The notes: generated by a model from the letters alone, not told the origin. A stretch of DNA of 15,802 nucleotides from Willaertia magna (GCA_902984215.1 CADWAF010000994.1:1-15802); one strand, 5' to 3'. Counted from the stretch's first letter, positions 1-8,338 are shown. Made by a program: numbers and translations.

Positions 1-375
1 ATCAGCCCCTAAATCCACCAACTTATAAATCATATTTTCGAACGGTAATAATAATTCATCTTTCTTCTCATCCCTAGTTGTAATTGTATCCTCTGGTTGT
101 TCTTTAAAATTATAAGTTACCATTGTAAACATTGTTGAAAGAATTGCTAAAACAGGAATATCTCTGCTATTCACTTCTTCTTTAAAAGAAAATATAGGTA
201 TAGCCCCACAATCAAGTAGGTATTCAATGACTTTGAAAGCTTCAGAAATTAGTTTCATTTCCCAAACAGTTCCCAAATGAGCACAATGTAAAAATAAGAT
301 TGGAATATTAGATTCTGAATAATTTACGATAAACTTGATGGCCTCTTTTTCGTCAGTAATACCCTTTTCAATCAT
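1..375 (-). CDS. Ankyrin-repeat-like protein, partial at left edge
   Basis: An uninterrupted minus-strand frame runs from an ATG at 375 off the left edge (125 codons visible). The frame stays open upstream to a TGA at 418-420, so the true start or an upstream exon is uncertain. Two stretches resemble the end of ankyrin helix 2 and the following turn: LLDCGAIP (about residues 66-73) and LVDLGAD at the window edge. A run like HCAHLG (about residue 40) fits the Ala-rich helix of a preceding repeat. Ankyrin repeats are protein-binding scaffolds and say little about the specific role. Codon use is milder than in the rest of the window: Gln is CAA and no TAA, TAG or TGA is in frame. The repeat assignment is by eye. 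Divergent repeats of another helical class remain possible. Confidence 0.5.
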   Translation of the reverse strand, partial: MIEKGITDEKEAIKFIVNYSESNIPILFLHCAHLGTVWEMKLISEAFKVIEYLLDCGAIPIFSFKEEVNSRDIPVLAILSTMFTMVTYNFKEQPEDTITTRDEKKDELLLPFENMIYKLVDLGAD

Positions 376-402
376 TATATTATTTGCTAATTCTTTAATT
401 AA

Positions 403-757
403 AGAGACACAAATCAATCAACTTCTAATAGTCTCACCAACGAATCTAACCCACAACTTCCAACACTTTCACCAATGAACTTAATCCTATAACTTCTGAT
501 AAACCTAAAATTCCACCAAGTTACAGTTATTATGTATGTGGCATTGATGAAGAATTCCCAGTATTTATTTCCAATATCAAAAGCGGAAAGTGTTGGAAAT
601 TAGGGAAAAAACTAAAAAAATTAAATCAGAATTTGATGAACGATGGAAATTAACGATGCACCTATCGGACCCGGATGTAACTATTTCTTTGATAGACCCA
701 GATGAAGTTGTTGAAGATCGAAGTATTTTAAACATACGTTCACCCAAGAAACAATAA
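403..757 (+). pseudogene. Frameshifted gene fragment with 12-residue repeats
   Basis: Protein-like sequence on the plus strand is spread over three frames. First comes TSNSLTNESNP (421 on), then a second copy TSNTFTNELNPI (456 on) one base out of phase, continuing through PPSYSYYVCGIDEEF to about 605. The last frame carries FDERWKL and HLSDPD and ends in TAA at 755-757. The first switch is explained by one repeat copy being 35 bp and the next 36 bp. The second lies in A-runs at 600-622. I do not recognise the family. The 5' end is not defined and overlaps the start region of the divergent ankyrin-like gene. It could be a decayed gene or an intact gene with sequencing indels. Its 3' end converges with the gene at 833-1267. 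Confidence 0.45.
421..491 (+). repeat. Tandem 35/36-bp coding repeat
   Basis: Two adjacent imperfect copies (421-455 and 456-491) both start ACTTC, and a third start appears at 492. They encode the 12-residue pattern TSNxxTNExNPI. The first copy lacks one base, which accounts for the frame switch in the surrounding gene fragment. Confidence 0.55.
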
Positions 758-806
758 AATTAAATTATCAACATTCCTTTATTAAATTTTTATTTTTTTT
801 ATTAGT

Positions 807-829
807 AATCGGTTTTTGAAAAACCAATT
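807..829. terminator. Hairpin between convergent gene ends
   Basis: GGTTTT (811-816) pairs with AAAACC (820-825) around a 3-base loop. AAT/ATT extends the stem beyond one mismatch, and T- or A-rich tracts flank both sides. It sits between the TAA at 755-757 (plus gene) and the TAA at 833-835 (minus gene), so it could serve 3'-end formation of both transcripts. That role is inferred. Palindromic 3' ends are known in some giant viruses, but one hairpin proves nothing about origin. Confidence 0.35.
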
Positions 830-832
830 TTT

Positions 833-1267
833 TTATTGTATATAGGAAAATAAAAAACTACTTATCCCATCCATGTATCTCAAAATGTTTCTATCGTAAG
901 CTCTAAATTCATCTTCTGGAGCTATATCTGCTATGTCCCTACCCAAAACTATACAATAATCCGTATTGTCATTAGTTAATTGTTCACTTATATAATTAAT
1001 ATTGAAAATACTCTCACTAAAAACATAAAAACTTTTGTCCGTTAATTTTAATTTATAATGAGATTTCATTACAGGTCTGGAAAATGCTGATTTTTCTGAG
1101 AAATAGGTAACACCATCAATAAGTTGCACACGAATATCCTCATATTCATCTCCAAAAATATAAATTAGACTTGTTCCTTTGACCACCAATTCACTTATTT
1201 CTTGATTTTTATTCAACTGATGAATATAAATATTTTTATCTGGTAAGAAATTTACGTTAAATGTCAT
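833..1267 (-). CDS. Conserved-looking hypothetical protein, 144 aa
   Basis: This is an intact minus-strand frame from ATG (1265-1267) to TAA (833-835). I do not recognise the family. The protein is mixed alpha/beta in character, with no signal peptide, transmembrane segment or Cys motif. Acidic clusters occur around residues 40-45 (GDEYEDIR) and 110-125 (DIADIAPEDEF). All five Gln codons are CAA, unlike the genes to the right where TAA and TAG intrude, and the TAA here behaves as a true stop. If TAA were Gln, the frame would continue for about 40 low-complexity codons across the hairpin. Base composition is clearly less AT-rich than in the genes beyond 1.6 kb. It converges on the plus-strand fragment ending at 757. 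Confidence 0.65.
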   Translation of the reverse strand: MTFNVNFLPDKNIYIHQLNKNQEISELVVKGTSLIYIFGDEYEDIRVQLIDGVTYFSEKSAFSRPVMKSHYKLKLTDKSFYVFSESIFNINYISEQLTNDNTDYCIVLGRDIADIAPEDEFRAYDRNILRYMDGISSFLFSYIQ

Positions 1268-1271
1268 AATT

Positions 1272-1279
1272 AATAGTGA
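1272..1279 (-). promoter_or_regulatory. Possible initiator element (TCACTATT)
   Basis: Read on the minus strand, TCACTATT lies 4 bp upstream of the ATG at 1267. It fits the TCAYTW initiator consensus of trichomonad genes, which normally sits a few bases before the start codon. The match is short and expected by chance in AT-rich DNA. No equivalent was found at the other gene starts. Confidence 0.22.
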
Positions 1280-1715
1280 TAAATATATTTATTAAAAAAA
1301 TCATCCCCATTATAAATATAAATTATAAAATTTCATTGTTGGTGAGATATGGGCATTTTTATTATGTGACCCGTATAAATTTTTTTAGCGATCAAAAAGT
1401 TCATTTTTCTGAGTCTAATTTTTTTTGAAACTGTAGATCAAAAGTGAAAATGATCTATAGAATTACTGAGGTGTGAGAGGAATATCAAAATTTTGTTTTG
1501 ATCCACAAAAAAAAGAGCTCAAAGAGAAAATATAGAATACAAATAATTAAAATAAGAAGACCAATTACAAAAAAAAAATATTACAAATTAATAAAAAATA
1601 ATATATTTATTAAATGTTCTTGTCTAAAGCTTTTTTGAATATACTATATTATTCTTTTTAAGAAAAAGGCTAAACAACAATAAGAACAAATACAATTAAT
1701 AAAAATTAGTATTTA
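1280..1715. other. Transition region without a supported gene
   Basis: No convincing reading frame is seen in any code. Composition changes here from moderately AT-rich (left genes) to extremely AT-rich with long A and T runs from about 1500 on. GATCAAAA or its complement occurs several times (near 1389, 1437 and 1493), including in the inverted repeat at 1431-1460. Confidence 0.4.
1431..1460. repeat. 10-bp inverted repeat around TAGATCA
   Basis: CTGTAGATCA (1431-1440) pairs with TGATCTATAG (1451-1460), with one G-T wobble and a 10-base A-rich loop. TAGATCATTTT recurs at about 2403 and 2464 and TAGATCAGA near 2878, so the core is repeated in the next kilobase. Confidence 0.45.
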
Positions 1716-1972
1716 TTATACAAACTTTTTAAAAACAATAATTAATTCATCTTCTTTACATAAAAATACATCATTTACTACTGAAACAACATTTTCAAAT
1801 ACCTCTATTTCACTCAACTATAATAACTTCTTTATACTGAAAAAACATATTAAATTCAACAAATATATTGTATACTTCTTCTACATTAATAGCCTAAATA
1901 GCCTTTACTTTCTTTCCATTTATAAAACATTAATAAACAAAAATTTAATAACTAACTTACTTATATGCCTCA
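1716..1972 (-). pseudogene. Possible 3' exon of an unrecognised gene
   Basis: On the minus strand, a segment after a possible splice acceptor (ATTTTTAG, 1980-1973) reads as protein if TAA and TAG are Gln. It includes the stretch INGKKVKAIQAINVEEVYN and then, after a frame change near 1815-1840, SEIEVFENVVSVVNDVF, ending in TAA at 1716-1718. The hydrophobic/acidic alternation and absence of other stops argue for coding. I do not recognise it. The upstream exon was not located, and 1981-2592 is too AT-rich to read. A chance open stretch is possible. Confidence 0.3.
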
Positions 1973-2592
1973 CTAAAAATTATAAATAACAAATAATCAA
2001 TATAATTTATTTAATCTAATTGTATTGAATTAATATTACAAATTTAGTAATTAATATTTATAATTATAAAACAATTTGTAACAAAACCTATTGTTTTTTG
2101 TACTAATTGTAATTGAATTAAACATGATTAAAAATTAATCTTAAAAATATACAATAATTGTAAATAAAGAATAATTAAATTATTTACTTAAAAAATAATA
2201 AAAAAGGAACTACTTACTATGTTTTTTTTGAATTGTTATATTTTTTTCAATATTTTTAATTTACATTTTTTAACTACAATTATAAACCTGTACTTTTTCC
2301 CTCCTTTTGTTCTATTGTTAAGTTATTATTTTTAGAATAGAAACTTTTAACAAAGGTTTTGTACAAAAAGACTTTTTTTTTATTTTTTTTATTTTTTTTC
2401 TGTAGATCATTTTCAAGGTTCAAAATATATTTTGACATTAAATTTTAATTCTCATTTACTCCTTAGATCATTTTTAAAAATGAGAGAAAACAAATTTATA
2501 TGGAAAAACTTTTCTGAATTTAAAAAAAATATATTTATTGAGATTTTTTAAAGATTTATTGAACTTAGTATACTAAAACAGATAAAAAATGT
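1973..2592. other. AT-rich stretch, no gene seen
   Basis: Long A and T runs, with no frame of convincing amino-acid composition on either strand under the standard code or with reassigned stops. It contains TAGATCATTTT twice (about 2403 and 2464). It may be intron or intergenic sequence for the minus-strand coding stretches on either side. Confidence 0.4.
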
Positions 2593-3418
2593 TTAACGAT
2601 TAAAATTTTTATTGTTTTGATCTGGATATTTATAATTCATTTCATTAATTGGTATTACGGTGCTTTTAGTATAAATTATAGGACTATATCTTATATAAGG
2701 GTTATTAAATAAAGAGATGGAGACAATTTTAAATTTTGTATCTTCTTTTATAAATTCTATAAAATATTGAGTTCGTATAAATGTCACAGGCAACTAATAT
2801 TGTATCTTGACAGTATCCAAAGTGATAAACTTTAAATTATTATAGACATTAGTAATAAAATCAAAGTTTTGATTGGATAGATCAGAATATTCAAATATTA
2901 TTTAATCCATATATTCATTTTTATGCTTCCATTTTCTTTTGAATTTCATTCCAATATAAAATTTACCTATTTTCATCCTTTTTTCATTCTTTTTCTTACT
3001 ATACCTACAAACATCCAATACAATAAAAGTATATTTATCTTCATTTTTGGTGCTGATAAACCCATTTTCATTTCCAACACTGACCGATCTACTTTTACCA
3101 ACAGAAATCACTAAAAAAACAAATTTTTTTAACATTTTCCCTTTATCAATATTTACTTTAACAATTCCGTTTTCAGTTAACTTTGTTTTTTTATTCTTTA
3201 GTTCAATTATTTCGTTTTTAGTTGACTTTTTTTTTATTTTTTGGTTTAATTATTCCATTTTCAGAACCACTGACATCATTTAATGAAAATTTAATCAAAC
3301 TTTTAAAATTTTCTTTTGATAAGGTCTCTGTTTTAGTGGTGGCATAAATTGATTTTAGTTTTAATTTAGTACTAAAACTATGTTCGTTATACAGTTTGTT
3401 AATTTTAAAATATCGTAT
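2593..3418 (-). pseudogene. Broken gene, unrecognised Lys-rich protein
   Basis: Minus-strand coding sequence lies in two frames. The upstream part (about 3418-3240) reads NEHSFSTKLKLKSIYATT and LIKFSLNDVSGSENG. It shifts frame in the A-rich tract around 3223-3240 and continues Lys-rich (KNEIIELKNKK), then FVFLVISVGKSRSVSVGNE and KYTFIVLDVCRYSKKK. The downstream part crosses TAA (2902-2904) and TAG (2794-2796) without loss of protein character, for example VYNNLKFITLDTVKIQY and then LPVTFIRTQYFIEFI. It reaches TAA at 2593-2595. The through-reading fits TAA/TAG = Gln. ENG(I/F)I-like motifs recur three times. I do not recognise the family. It could be a transposon protein, given the neighbouring transposases, but nothing seen proves that. 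Confidence 0.4.
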
Positions 3419-3638
3419 CTACAAGGCCAAAACTTTAGGCAAAGGTTATGAAAAAGAAAATTTCTTTCAAGTCGTGTTAAAATAAAATAATATTTTTAAA
3501 AATATTTCCATACAAGGCTAGATACTCCCAGTTCTTGTAATATTTTCGAAAAAAAACATCATTATATTTCCTAATGAGTAAACAATCAAATAGTAATAGT
3601 TAGTGTGAACTTTAAGTTAGTTACATCAACAAAAAGAA
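3419..3638. other. Intergenic, contains 18-bp palindrome
   Basis: No gene is seen. A perfect palindrome, AATATTTTTAAAAATATT, spans 3489-3506. In such AT-rich DNA it may be fortuitous. This stretch separates the broken gene to the left from the direct repeats that flank the transposase. Confidence 0.4.
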
Positions 3639-3770
3639 GAGTTGGTTAATTGAAAAGTAAGAATAGTCAACTGTGTAATGTGTAGTGTTTCATAGAAAGC
3701 AGAGTTGGTCAATTGAGAAGTAAGAATAGTCAACTGTGTAATGTGTATTGTGTATTGTTTGATAGAAAAG
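3639..3770. repeat. Two 63-bp direct repeats beside the transposase
   Basis: Unit 1 (3639-3701) and unit 2 (3702 to about 3770) both start GAGTTGGT and share the long core AAGTAAGAATAGTCAACTG followed by TGTAATGTGTA. Unit 2 carries about seven extra bases (a TATTGTG duplication). Each unit also contains short inverted AGTTG/CAACT arms. They lie just beyond the 3' end of the transposase, where a terminal or subterminal transposon repeat would be expected. I found no matching copy on the far side, so the role as a transposon end is inference. Confidence 0.7.
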
Positions 3771-3805
3771 TAATGTGTAAGAGTTTAAAAGTAAGTTTTA
3801 TTTAA

Positions 3806-4975
3806 CTAATTCATTTCATCAATTACTTTATTCCAAGTAGGTAATTTGTGTTCTAAATTAGTAGAAAAGAAATCTTCTAAATTTTTTCCTAATTCCTTCT
3901 TGAAGCTGTAAAAACAATGATGATAAATGTTACGAACAAGATTATGAGTAATAATGTTTGAAGCAGCGTTTGTCGATTGGTCGAGAGGAGTTGAGGTATT
4001 GTAATGTCTAATATTATGTAAACGAGTCTTAATTATATAGAAAATAGATTCACATAGATTGAGTTCTGATGAATAAAGTAGTAAAAACACTAATCTAATT
4101 TCTTCTTGTTGTAACACTTCTAATAATTCTTTAAATGTATTACAACTATCATGAACAGAGATGTTGTCCATTACAAAATAATCGCCTCGTATCAATCTCT
4201 TTTGTTTTATGCATTTTTTTATAAACACAAGAAAATCTTCTTATGTGTTTGAATTCTGACGTAGGTTAGTAAAGATGAGAGTTTTACTTGTAAGATCTGT
4301 CAATAACGTCATTGTAAATAATATATTGAAGTCGGTATAATCGTTTATAACATATACATGTCTTTCAATCTTACCAATAGCCTTTCTTCTAAAGAGGTTT
4401 CTGAATACAAAGTGATTTTCATCATAGTACTTTATCTTGTTTTAGTTAATATATAAAAATAAAACACTCATTGCTTAGGTGTATTCTAAATATCTAAGAA
4501 CGTTAACTGGTTTAAACTTTAATCAGTGTTTGTAAGACAACTTTTTATAAGATTAGCTGTTCTTATGGAAAACGTTGTAGATTATTGTTCTACTATAATA
4601 GATGCCAATTAAGCTAAATAGTACCTGAAAATTGTATAAAGAAGTAGTGGGGTATCGCTGAGCATAATTGATAAAAACAAACTTGGTAAATCTACGAATA
4701 TTTAGAATGTATTTACAGTATCTTGCACCACTCCATGATGATTTAGAGGAAGAAGATAAGAAGAAAAACTTCTTCTTCCAATATCTCATTGCTCTTTCAG
4801 AAATATTAAAAATAGCAGCTATTTGTCTGTTAGATAATGGCTTGTTTTAAAGAAAATAAACACTATTGATGGAACCTATTCTTGTTTTGAATGTATTTAA
4901 AGTACTTTTAACTTTTGTGTAAGTGGCTTTGAATTTTGCAGATGTTGTTTTGGTCATATTTTTGAAACAATTCAT
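3806..4975 (-). CDS. IS630/Tc1-type DDE transposase with in-frame stops
   Basis: This is one minus-strand frame of 390 codons from ATG 4975 to TAG 3806-3808. An N-terminal helix-turn-helix segment (NRQIAAIFNISERAMRYW, about residues 50-67) would bind the element ends. The catalytic triad is visible: Asp in YYDENHF (codon 4421-4423), Asp in VMDNISVH (4166-4168) and Glu in SELNLCESIF (4049-4051). The last two are 38 residues apart, within the range of the IS630-Tc1-mariner superfamily. The family cuts and pastes DNA at TA targets. TAA at 4847, 4553, 4475, 4442 and 4241 and TGA at 4523 interrupt the frame under the standard code, yet no frameshift is present and similarity resumes after each. 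That fits TAA = Gln and TGA = Trp, or a young relic. An earlier ATG at 5065 overlaps the divergent gene and gives an untypical N-terminus. Confidence 0.72.
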
Positions 4976-5027
4976 TAAAGCTTTTGAATTTACTTGTAAC
5001 GGTTGAGTGAAAAGTAAAAGAAAAAAT

Positions 5028-6829
5028 ATGTTACAACTAATTAAATCCACTAACAATAACAACATACAACAAATTGCTCAACTATTAGAACAAATAGCAT
5101 AATTAAGAAGAATTAACAACAACAACTAGATTATACAACCATCTATGGATTTTAATCTTTTTAGAGTTCTAGTTTATGGTTACGGAAATTTTAGTAGTCA
5201 AGGGTTCGACTTGTATAGATCGCAATATGATCTATTATATAATGTTTTTACAATCAATTTAACTACTAGCATCACCCCACCAACTAGTAATAATGATTCC
5301 TTTATAGAACTTTTTAGTTCACAATTTTCTAATGTGAACTCTTCTAGTATTGTTTCTCTTTTTGATGTTTCTTCTTCTAATGTTTCTCTTTCTGTTACAT
5401 CTATTGTTGAACTATTAAATGTTTCTTCTGATAACTCAAATAGTTCAACATTTAGAGGAACAACAATCGAAATAAAAGATACTTCAAAGATTATTGATTT
5501 CTTAACTCCAATAAAGACGTCCAAAGGACGCAAAATTATTGTAAAAAAGAGTGCTGAGGTTGTTTCAAAACAAACAAAGTGTGATCGTTGTCACTGTTAT
5601 GGCTACTATAAAGATTTTTATAAAGCTACACCTTGTATTGGAGATTGTGAAGATGATGGGAAAAAATGTGAGGTTAAATCTAATGCCAAGAGAAAAGTAA
5701 AAGATCAAGAAAAGATGGCAACAAAATTGGATAGGCAAGTAAAAGAGGAGAAGAAGGCCAAATTGAGAGAAGAAAAGAGAAAAGTTAGAGAAAATACAAA
5801 AGTTAAAAAGGAAACTCTTAAGAAAAGAAAGCAAGTATACATCTTTTTTTAGATACTTTGTTTGCCTAATAAAGTACAATCTGAGGCCTACTTTGAAGTG
5901 ATTAAAAAGTTTGTCCAAGAAAACAGACTGGTTGAAGAATGTAAAAGGTTAGCAAATTCCTTCTCTTCCTTAAAAGACAAAAGTAATTTATTTTATTTAA
6001 TTTAGTTAATTTAATTAATTTAATTTAATTTATTTAATTTAATTTATTTAATTTAATTTATTTAATTTAATTTAATTTATATAATTTAATTTATTTAATT
6101 TAATTTAATTTATTTAATTTAATTTAATTTATTTAATTTAATTTAATTTATTTAATTTAATTTATTTATTTTACTTAATTTATTTAATTTAATTTATTTT
6201 ATTTAATTTAATTTATTTTAATTTAATTTAATTTATTTTATTTAATTTATTTATTTTACTTAATTTATTTAATTTAATTTATTTTATGTTATTTAATTTA
6301 ATTTATTTAATTTAATTTATTTAATTTAATTTAATTTAACTTATTTAATTTATCTTATTTAATCCTAGATGTTGTAGTAGTGGAAGAAAAACCGTGTGTT
6401 GTGATAGAACCACAAGTTGTAAACCTATAAGTTGTAGAACCATAAACATTAAAAGTAGAAGAAGATAACTATGAGGATTTCTTCACTTCACAACGACCAA
6501 CAATTCTTGTGTTCAACAGAGGTTTGAACAATGGTAATGAGAGATTAATCAATACTTAAATATTATTTTACAACTCTCTAACCCCCATAAACAACAAATT
6601 TTTTGAGGACGATGATGAGGAAGAAGAAGATGATGTTACATTAATATCTTCTCATCAAGAGAAAGAAGAAGATAAAAGAGAAAGAGATATGATGCAGATG
6701 ATGATGAAGATAATGAATAAGATTTCTTTTTTGACTGAAGAAATTAATAAGTTAAAGAAGAAGTAAAAAAAAGTAAGGTCGTGCAAGAATAGTTAAAAAG
6801 AGATCAATAATTGTTTACTATTTTAATAA
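5028..6829 (+). CDS. Cys-rich, coiled-coil acidic protein, two exons
   Basis: The frame opens after TGA 5004-5006, starts at ATG 5028 and runs MLQLIKSTNNN, crossing TAA 5100, TAG 5127 and TAG 5850 as Gln to 5982. A GT..AG intron (5983-6368) restores phase exactly. Exon 2 crosses TAA at 6428, 6443, 6557 and 6764. Features in order: a Gln/Asn-rich start; Ser/Asn-rich segment (5290-5460); a Cys cluster (about 5578-5670) with KCDRCHCYGYYKDF and CIGDC, like a degenerate zinc knuckle; a Lys/Glu coiled coil (5680-5840); an acidic stretch (FEDDDEEEEDDV, about 6602); and a C-terminal Met/Lys helix. I do not recognise a family. The divergent transposase begins 52 bp away, so this may be the accessory protein of the same transposon, though that is inference. 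The end is uncertain: TAA 6794, or TAA TAA at 6824-6829. Confidence 0.6.
5983..6368 (+). repeat. TTTAA microsatellite acting as a GT..AG intron
   Basis: About 375 bp of near-pure TTTAA/TTTAT pentamer-like repeat, interrupted by a few C or G bases. It is bounded by a donor GTAATTTA at 5983 and an acceptor AATCCTAG ending at 6368. Exon 1 is in the frame of base 5028 and exon 2 in another frame. Removing exactly 386 bp joins AAA-A to AT-GTT in phase and gives a continuous protein. Alternatively the repeat is an expansion inserted into the gene. It contains no TGA in the exon 1 frame. Confidence 0.6.
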
Positions 6830-7350
6830 ATTATTAATCTTATTTTTATTTCCTTTTTAGTTTTCTTTTTTCTTTTTCTATTTTCTTTAAAATAAAAAAA
6901 ATAAAAAATTAATTGTTATCACCGTTTCAAATATAGTAATTTATAAACTTCTTTTAAAAAAGTCATGACTTTTTGGTAACACTTTTTAGTAAAAAAAATT
7001 GAAAAGTGTTGACATTTTAAATACGATATCTTAAAATTAACGAACTGTAACAATATATATCTAACTTTTTGTCACTTGTGTAAGTGAATAATTCTTCAAA
7101 AAATATACTTAAAAAATTTCTATATGCTTTATCATCTTGTACTTACACGAAAATTTTTATGTCAATCGGTTTTGATAATAAAAAAGACATTTTTTTTGTT
7201 ATTTAATTAAATCATTCATGTTATAATTTTATATTTTCTATTTTTATATGTTTTAAGGAATATATTAGTGCTTGTTGCATTTTTTTTTATAATTTCTAAG
7301 GTATTGTACTAAAATTATCAAATTATTTTAAATTTTTAATCTTTTTTTAG
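6830..7350. other. AT-rich intergenic or intronic stretch
   Basis: No convincing gene. It holds the palindrome and hairpin at 6957-7010. It ends in a T-rich tract, CTTTTTTTAG (7341-7350), that looks like a splice acceptor for the plus-strand frame starting at 7351. Confidence 0.45.
6957..7010. repeat. 18-bp palindrome plus 9-bp hairpin
   Basis: AAAAAGTCATGACTTTTT (6957-6974) is a perfect palindrome. It is followed by AACACTTTT (6978-6986) pairing with AAAAGTGTT (7002-7010) over a 15-base loop. The pair lies downstream of the coiled-coil gene and could be a transposon end or 3'-processing structure. No second copy was found in the window. Confidence 0.55.
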
Positions 7351-8338
7351 AAAGAGTTACCACTTTTATGTTATATAAGAAACCCTTTTGGGCAATTTAG
7401 CTTGAATAATGCTCAAAAAATAGCTAGATCATTAACAATTTTTAAGACATCTACTATGACTTCAGTGTTAGAATTAAAAAGCCATTCAGATTTTTCTAAT
7501 ACTACTTCAGAATCGAAAATAGTAAATTTTAGATCAATAGATAAAATTGACGATGAAACAAAAAAAAATAGCCATACTTAATTACGAAACTTTTCATTGG
7601 ATTTTAATGGAAATAAGATTTAGTAATTAAATTGTTAGATTACAAACAGATCAGCAAGATGTAGATTATAAGTATAAGAGAATCAATAAATAGGTCTTTG
7701 AATATTCCTTTTATAATTATTTAAAACCAATAATTACAGATTTGACTGATTATATAGATAGCGGTAAAAGAGACAATAATATTTTAAATAGTATTAAAAA
7801 CAAATTATTTAATCTATCTCTTAAACACAAAAAATATTTGCATGCAATTTTTGTGATAGATGCTGAAAAAGCAAACAGTTTCAAAAACTTAGGAGATGGC
7901 ATAGTTATAGATAAAATTTTTAATAAGGATAGAAAGATTAAAGTAAAAGTTTTTTTGCCCATTATTATTTTATTCATAATTCTATACTTTCATTTTCCTT
8001 GTAAGGATGAAAATATAGAGGGATATGTGGAGGATAATGATAAAAATATTTATTTTACTTTAGTCAAAAAATTTTTACTTTTACAACGTTCGTTATTATT
8101 ATACAAAAAGAAGAAAGCATACTTTGATGATTTTGATAAAAGCAATAACAATGCAACAAAAAAAGACTAACCTATTAAGAGAAGCTCCGGAAAAGATTGT
8201 ATTATTAAAGAAGTTAATAAAGAAAAATTCAATATGGAAATGAAGATATATTATTATTTAGCAAAATTACTTAAAGATATTGACAAAAGGTCTAATTGTA
8301 CAATCTTATTTAAGCAAAAACAAATAAAGTAATTTTAA
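7351..8338 (+). CDS. Unrecognised protein, 3' part, one frame change
   Basis: After the T-rich acceptor at 7350, a plus-strand frame reads LPLLCYIRNPFGQFSLNN and continues to an A9 tract (7560-7568). There the protein moves to another frame and continues NYETFHWILMEIRFSN and YEYSFYNYLKPI-like sequence. It crosses TAA 7628 and TAG 7691, then HAIFVIDAEKANSFKNLG, a hydrophobic segment (FLPIIILFIILYFHF, about 7952-7996) that could be one membrane helix, and a Lys-rich tail. It crosses TAA 8168 and ends at TAA 8330 or 8336. The A9 switch could be a sequencing indel. I do not recognise the family. The 5' exon was not identified. The following ATG at 8390 is in the same frame, so the two may even be one reading frame. 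Confidence 0.45.

Noticed and set aside
1272..1279. Trichomonad origin of the whole window, based on the TCACTATT initiator
   Set aside because: Trichomonads use the standard code, which does not fit the stop-codon use to the right. A single 8-base match is weak.
2923..3283. Plus-strand frames of 63 and 78 codons
   Set aside because: They lie antisense to the better-supported minus-strand coding sequence and are Phe/Ile-rich in the way expected of the complement of Lys/Asn-rich genes.
3489..3506. 18-bp AT palindrome as an origin or attachment site
   Set aside because: Perfect A/T-only palindromes are expected by chance in such DNA, and nothing else marks the site.
5198..5918. Minus-strand frames of 111 and 117 codons opposite the coiled-coil gene
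   Set aside because: Composition (Phe, Leu, Ser) is the complement of the Lys/Glu-rich plus-strand gene, and they have no continuity beyond it.
5985..6365. Telomeric or centromeric repeat
   Set aside because: The TTTAA/TTTAT repeat lacks the G-rich strand of telomeres and sits inside a gene with matching splice sites.
7750..7977. Minus-strand frame, and likewise 10169-10408
   Set aside because: Both are shadows of longer plus-strand coding sequence. Their apparent membrane-protein character comes from complementing AAA/AAT codons.
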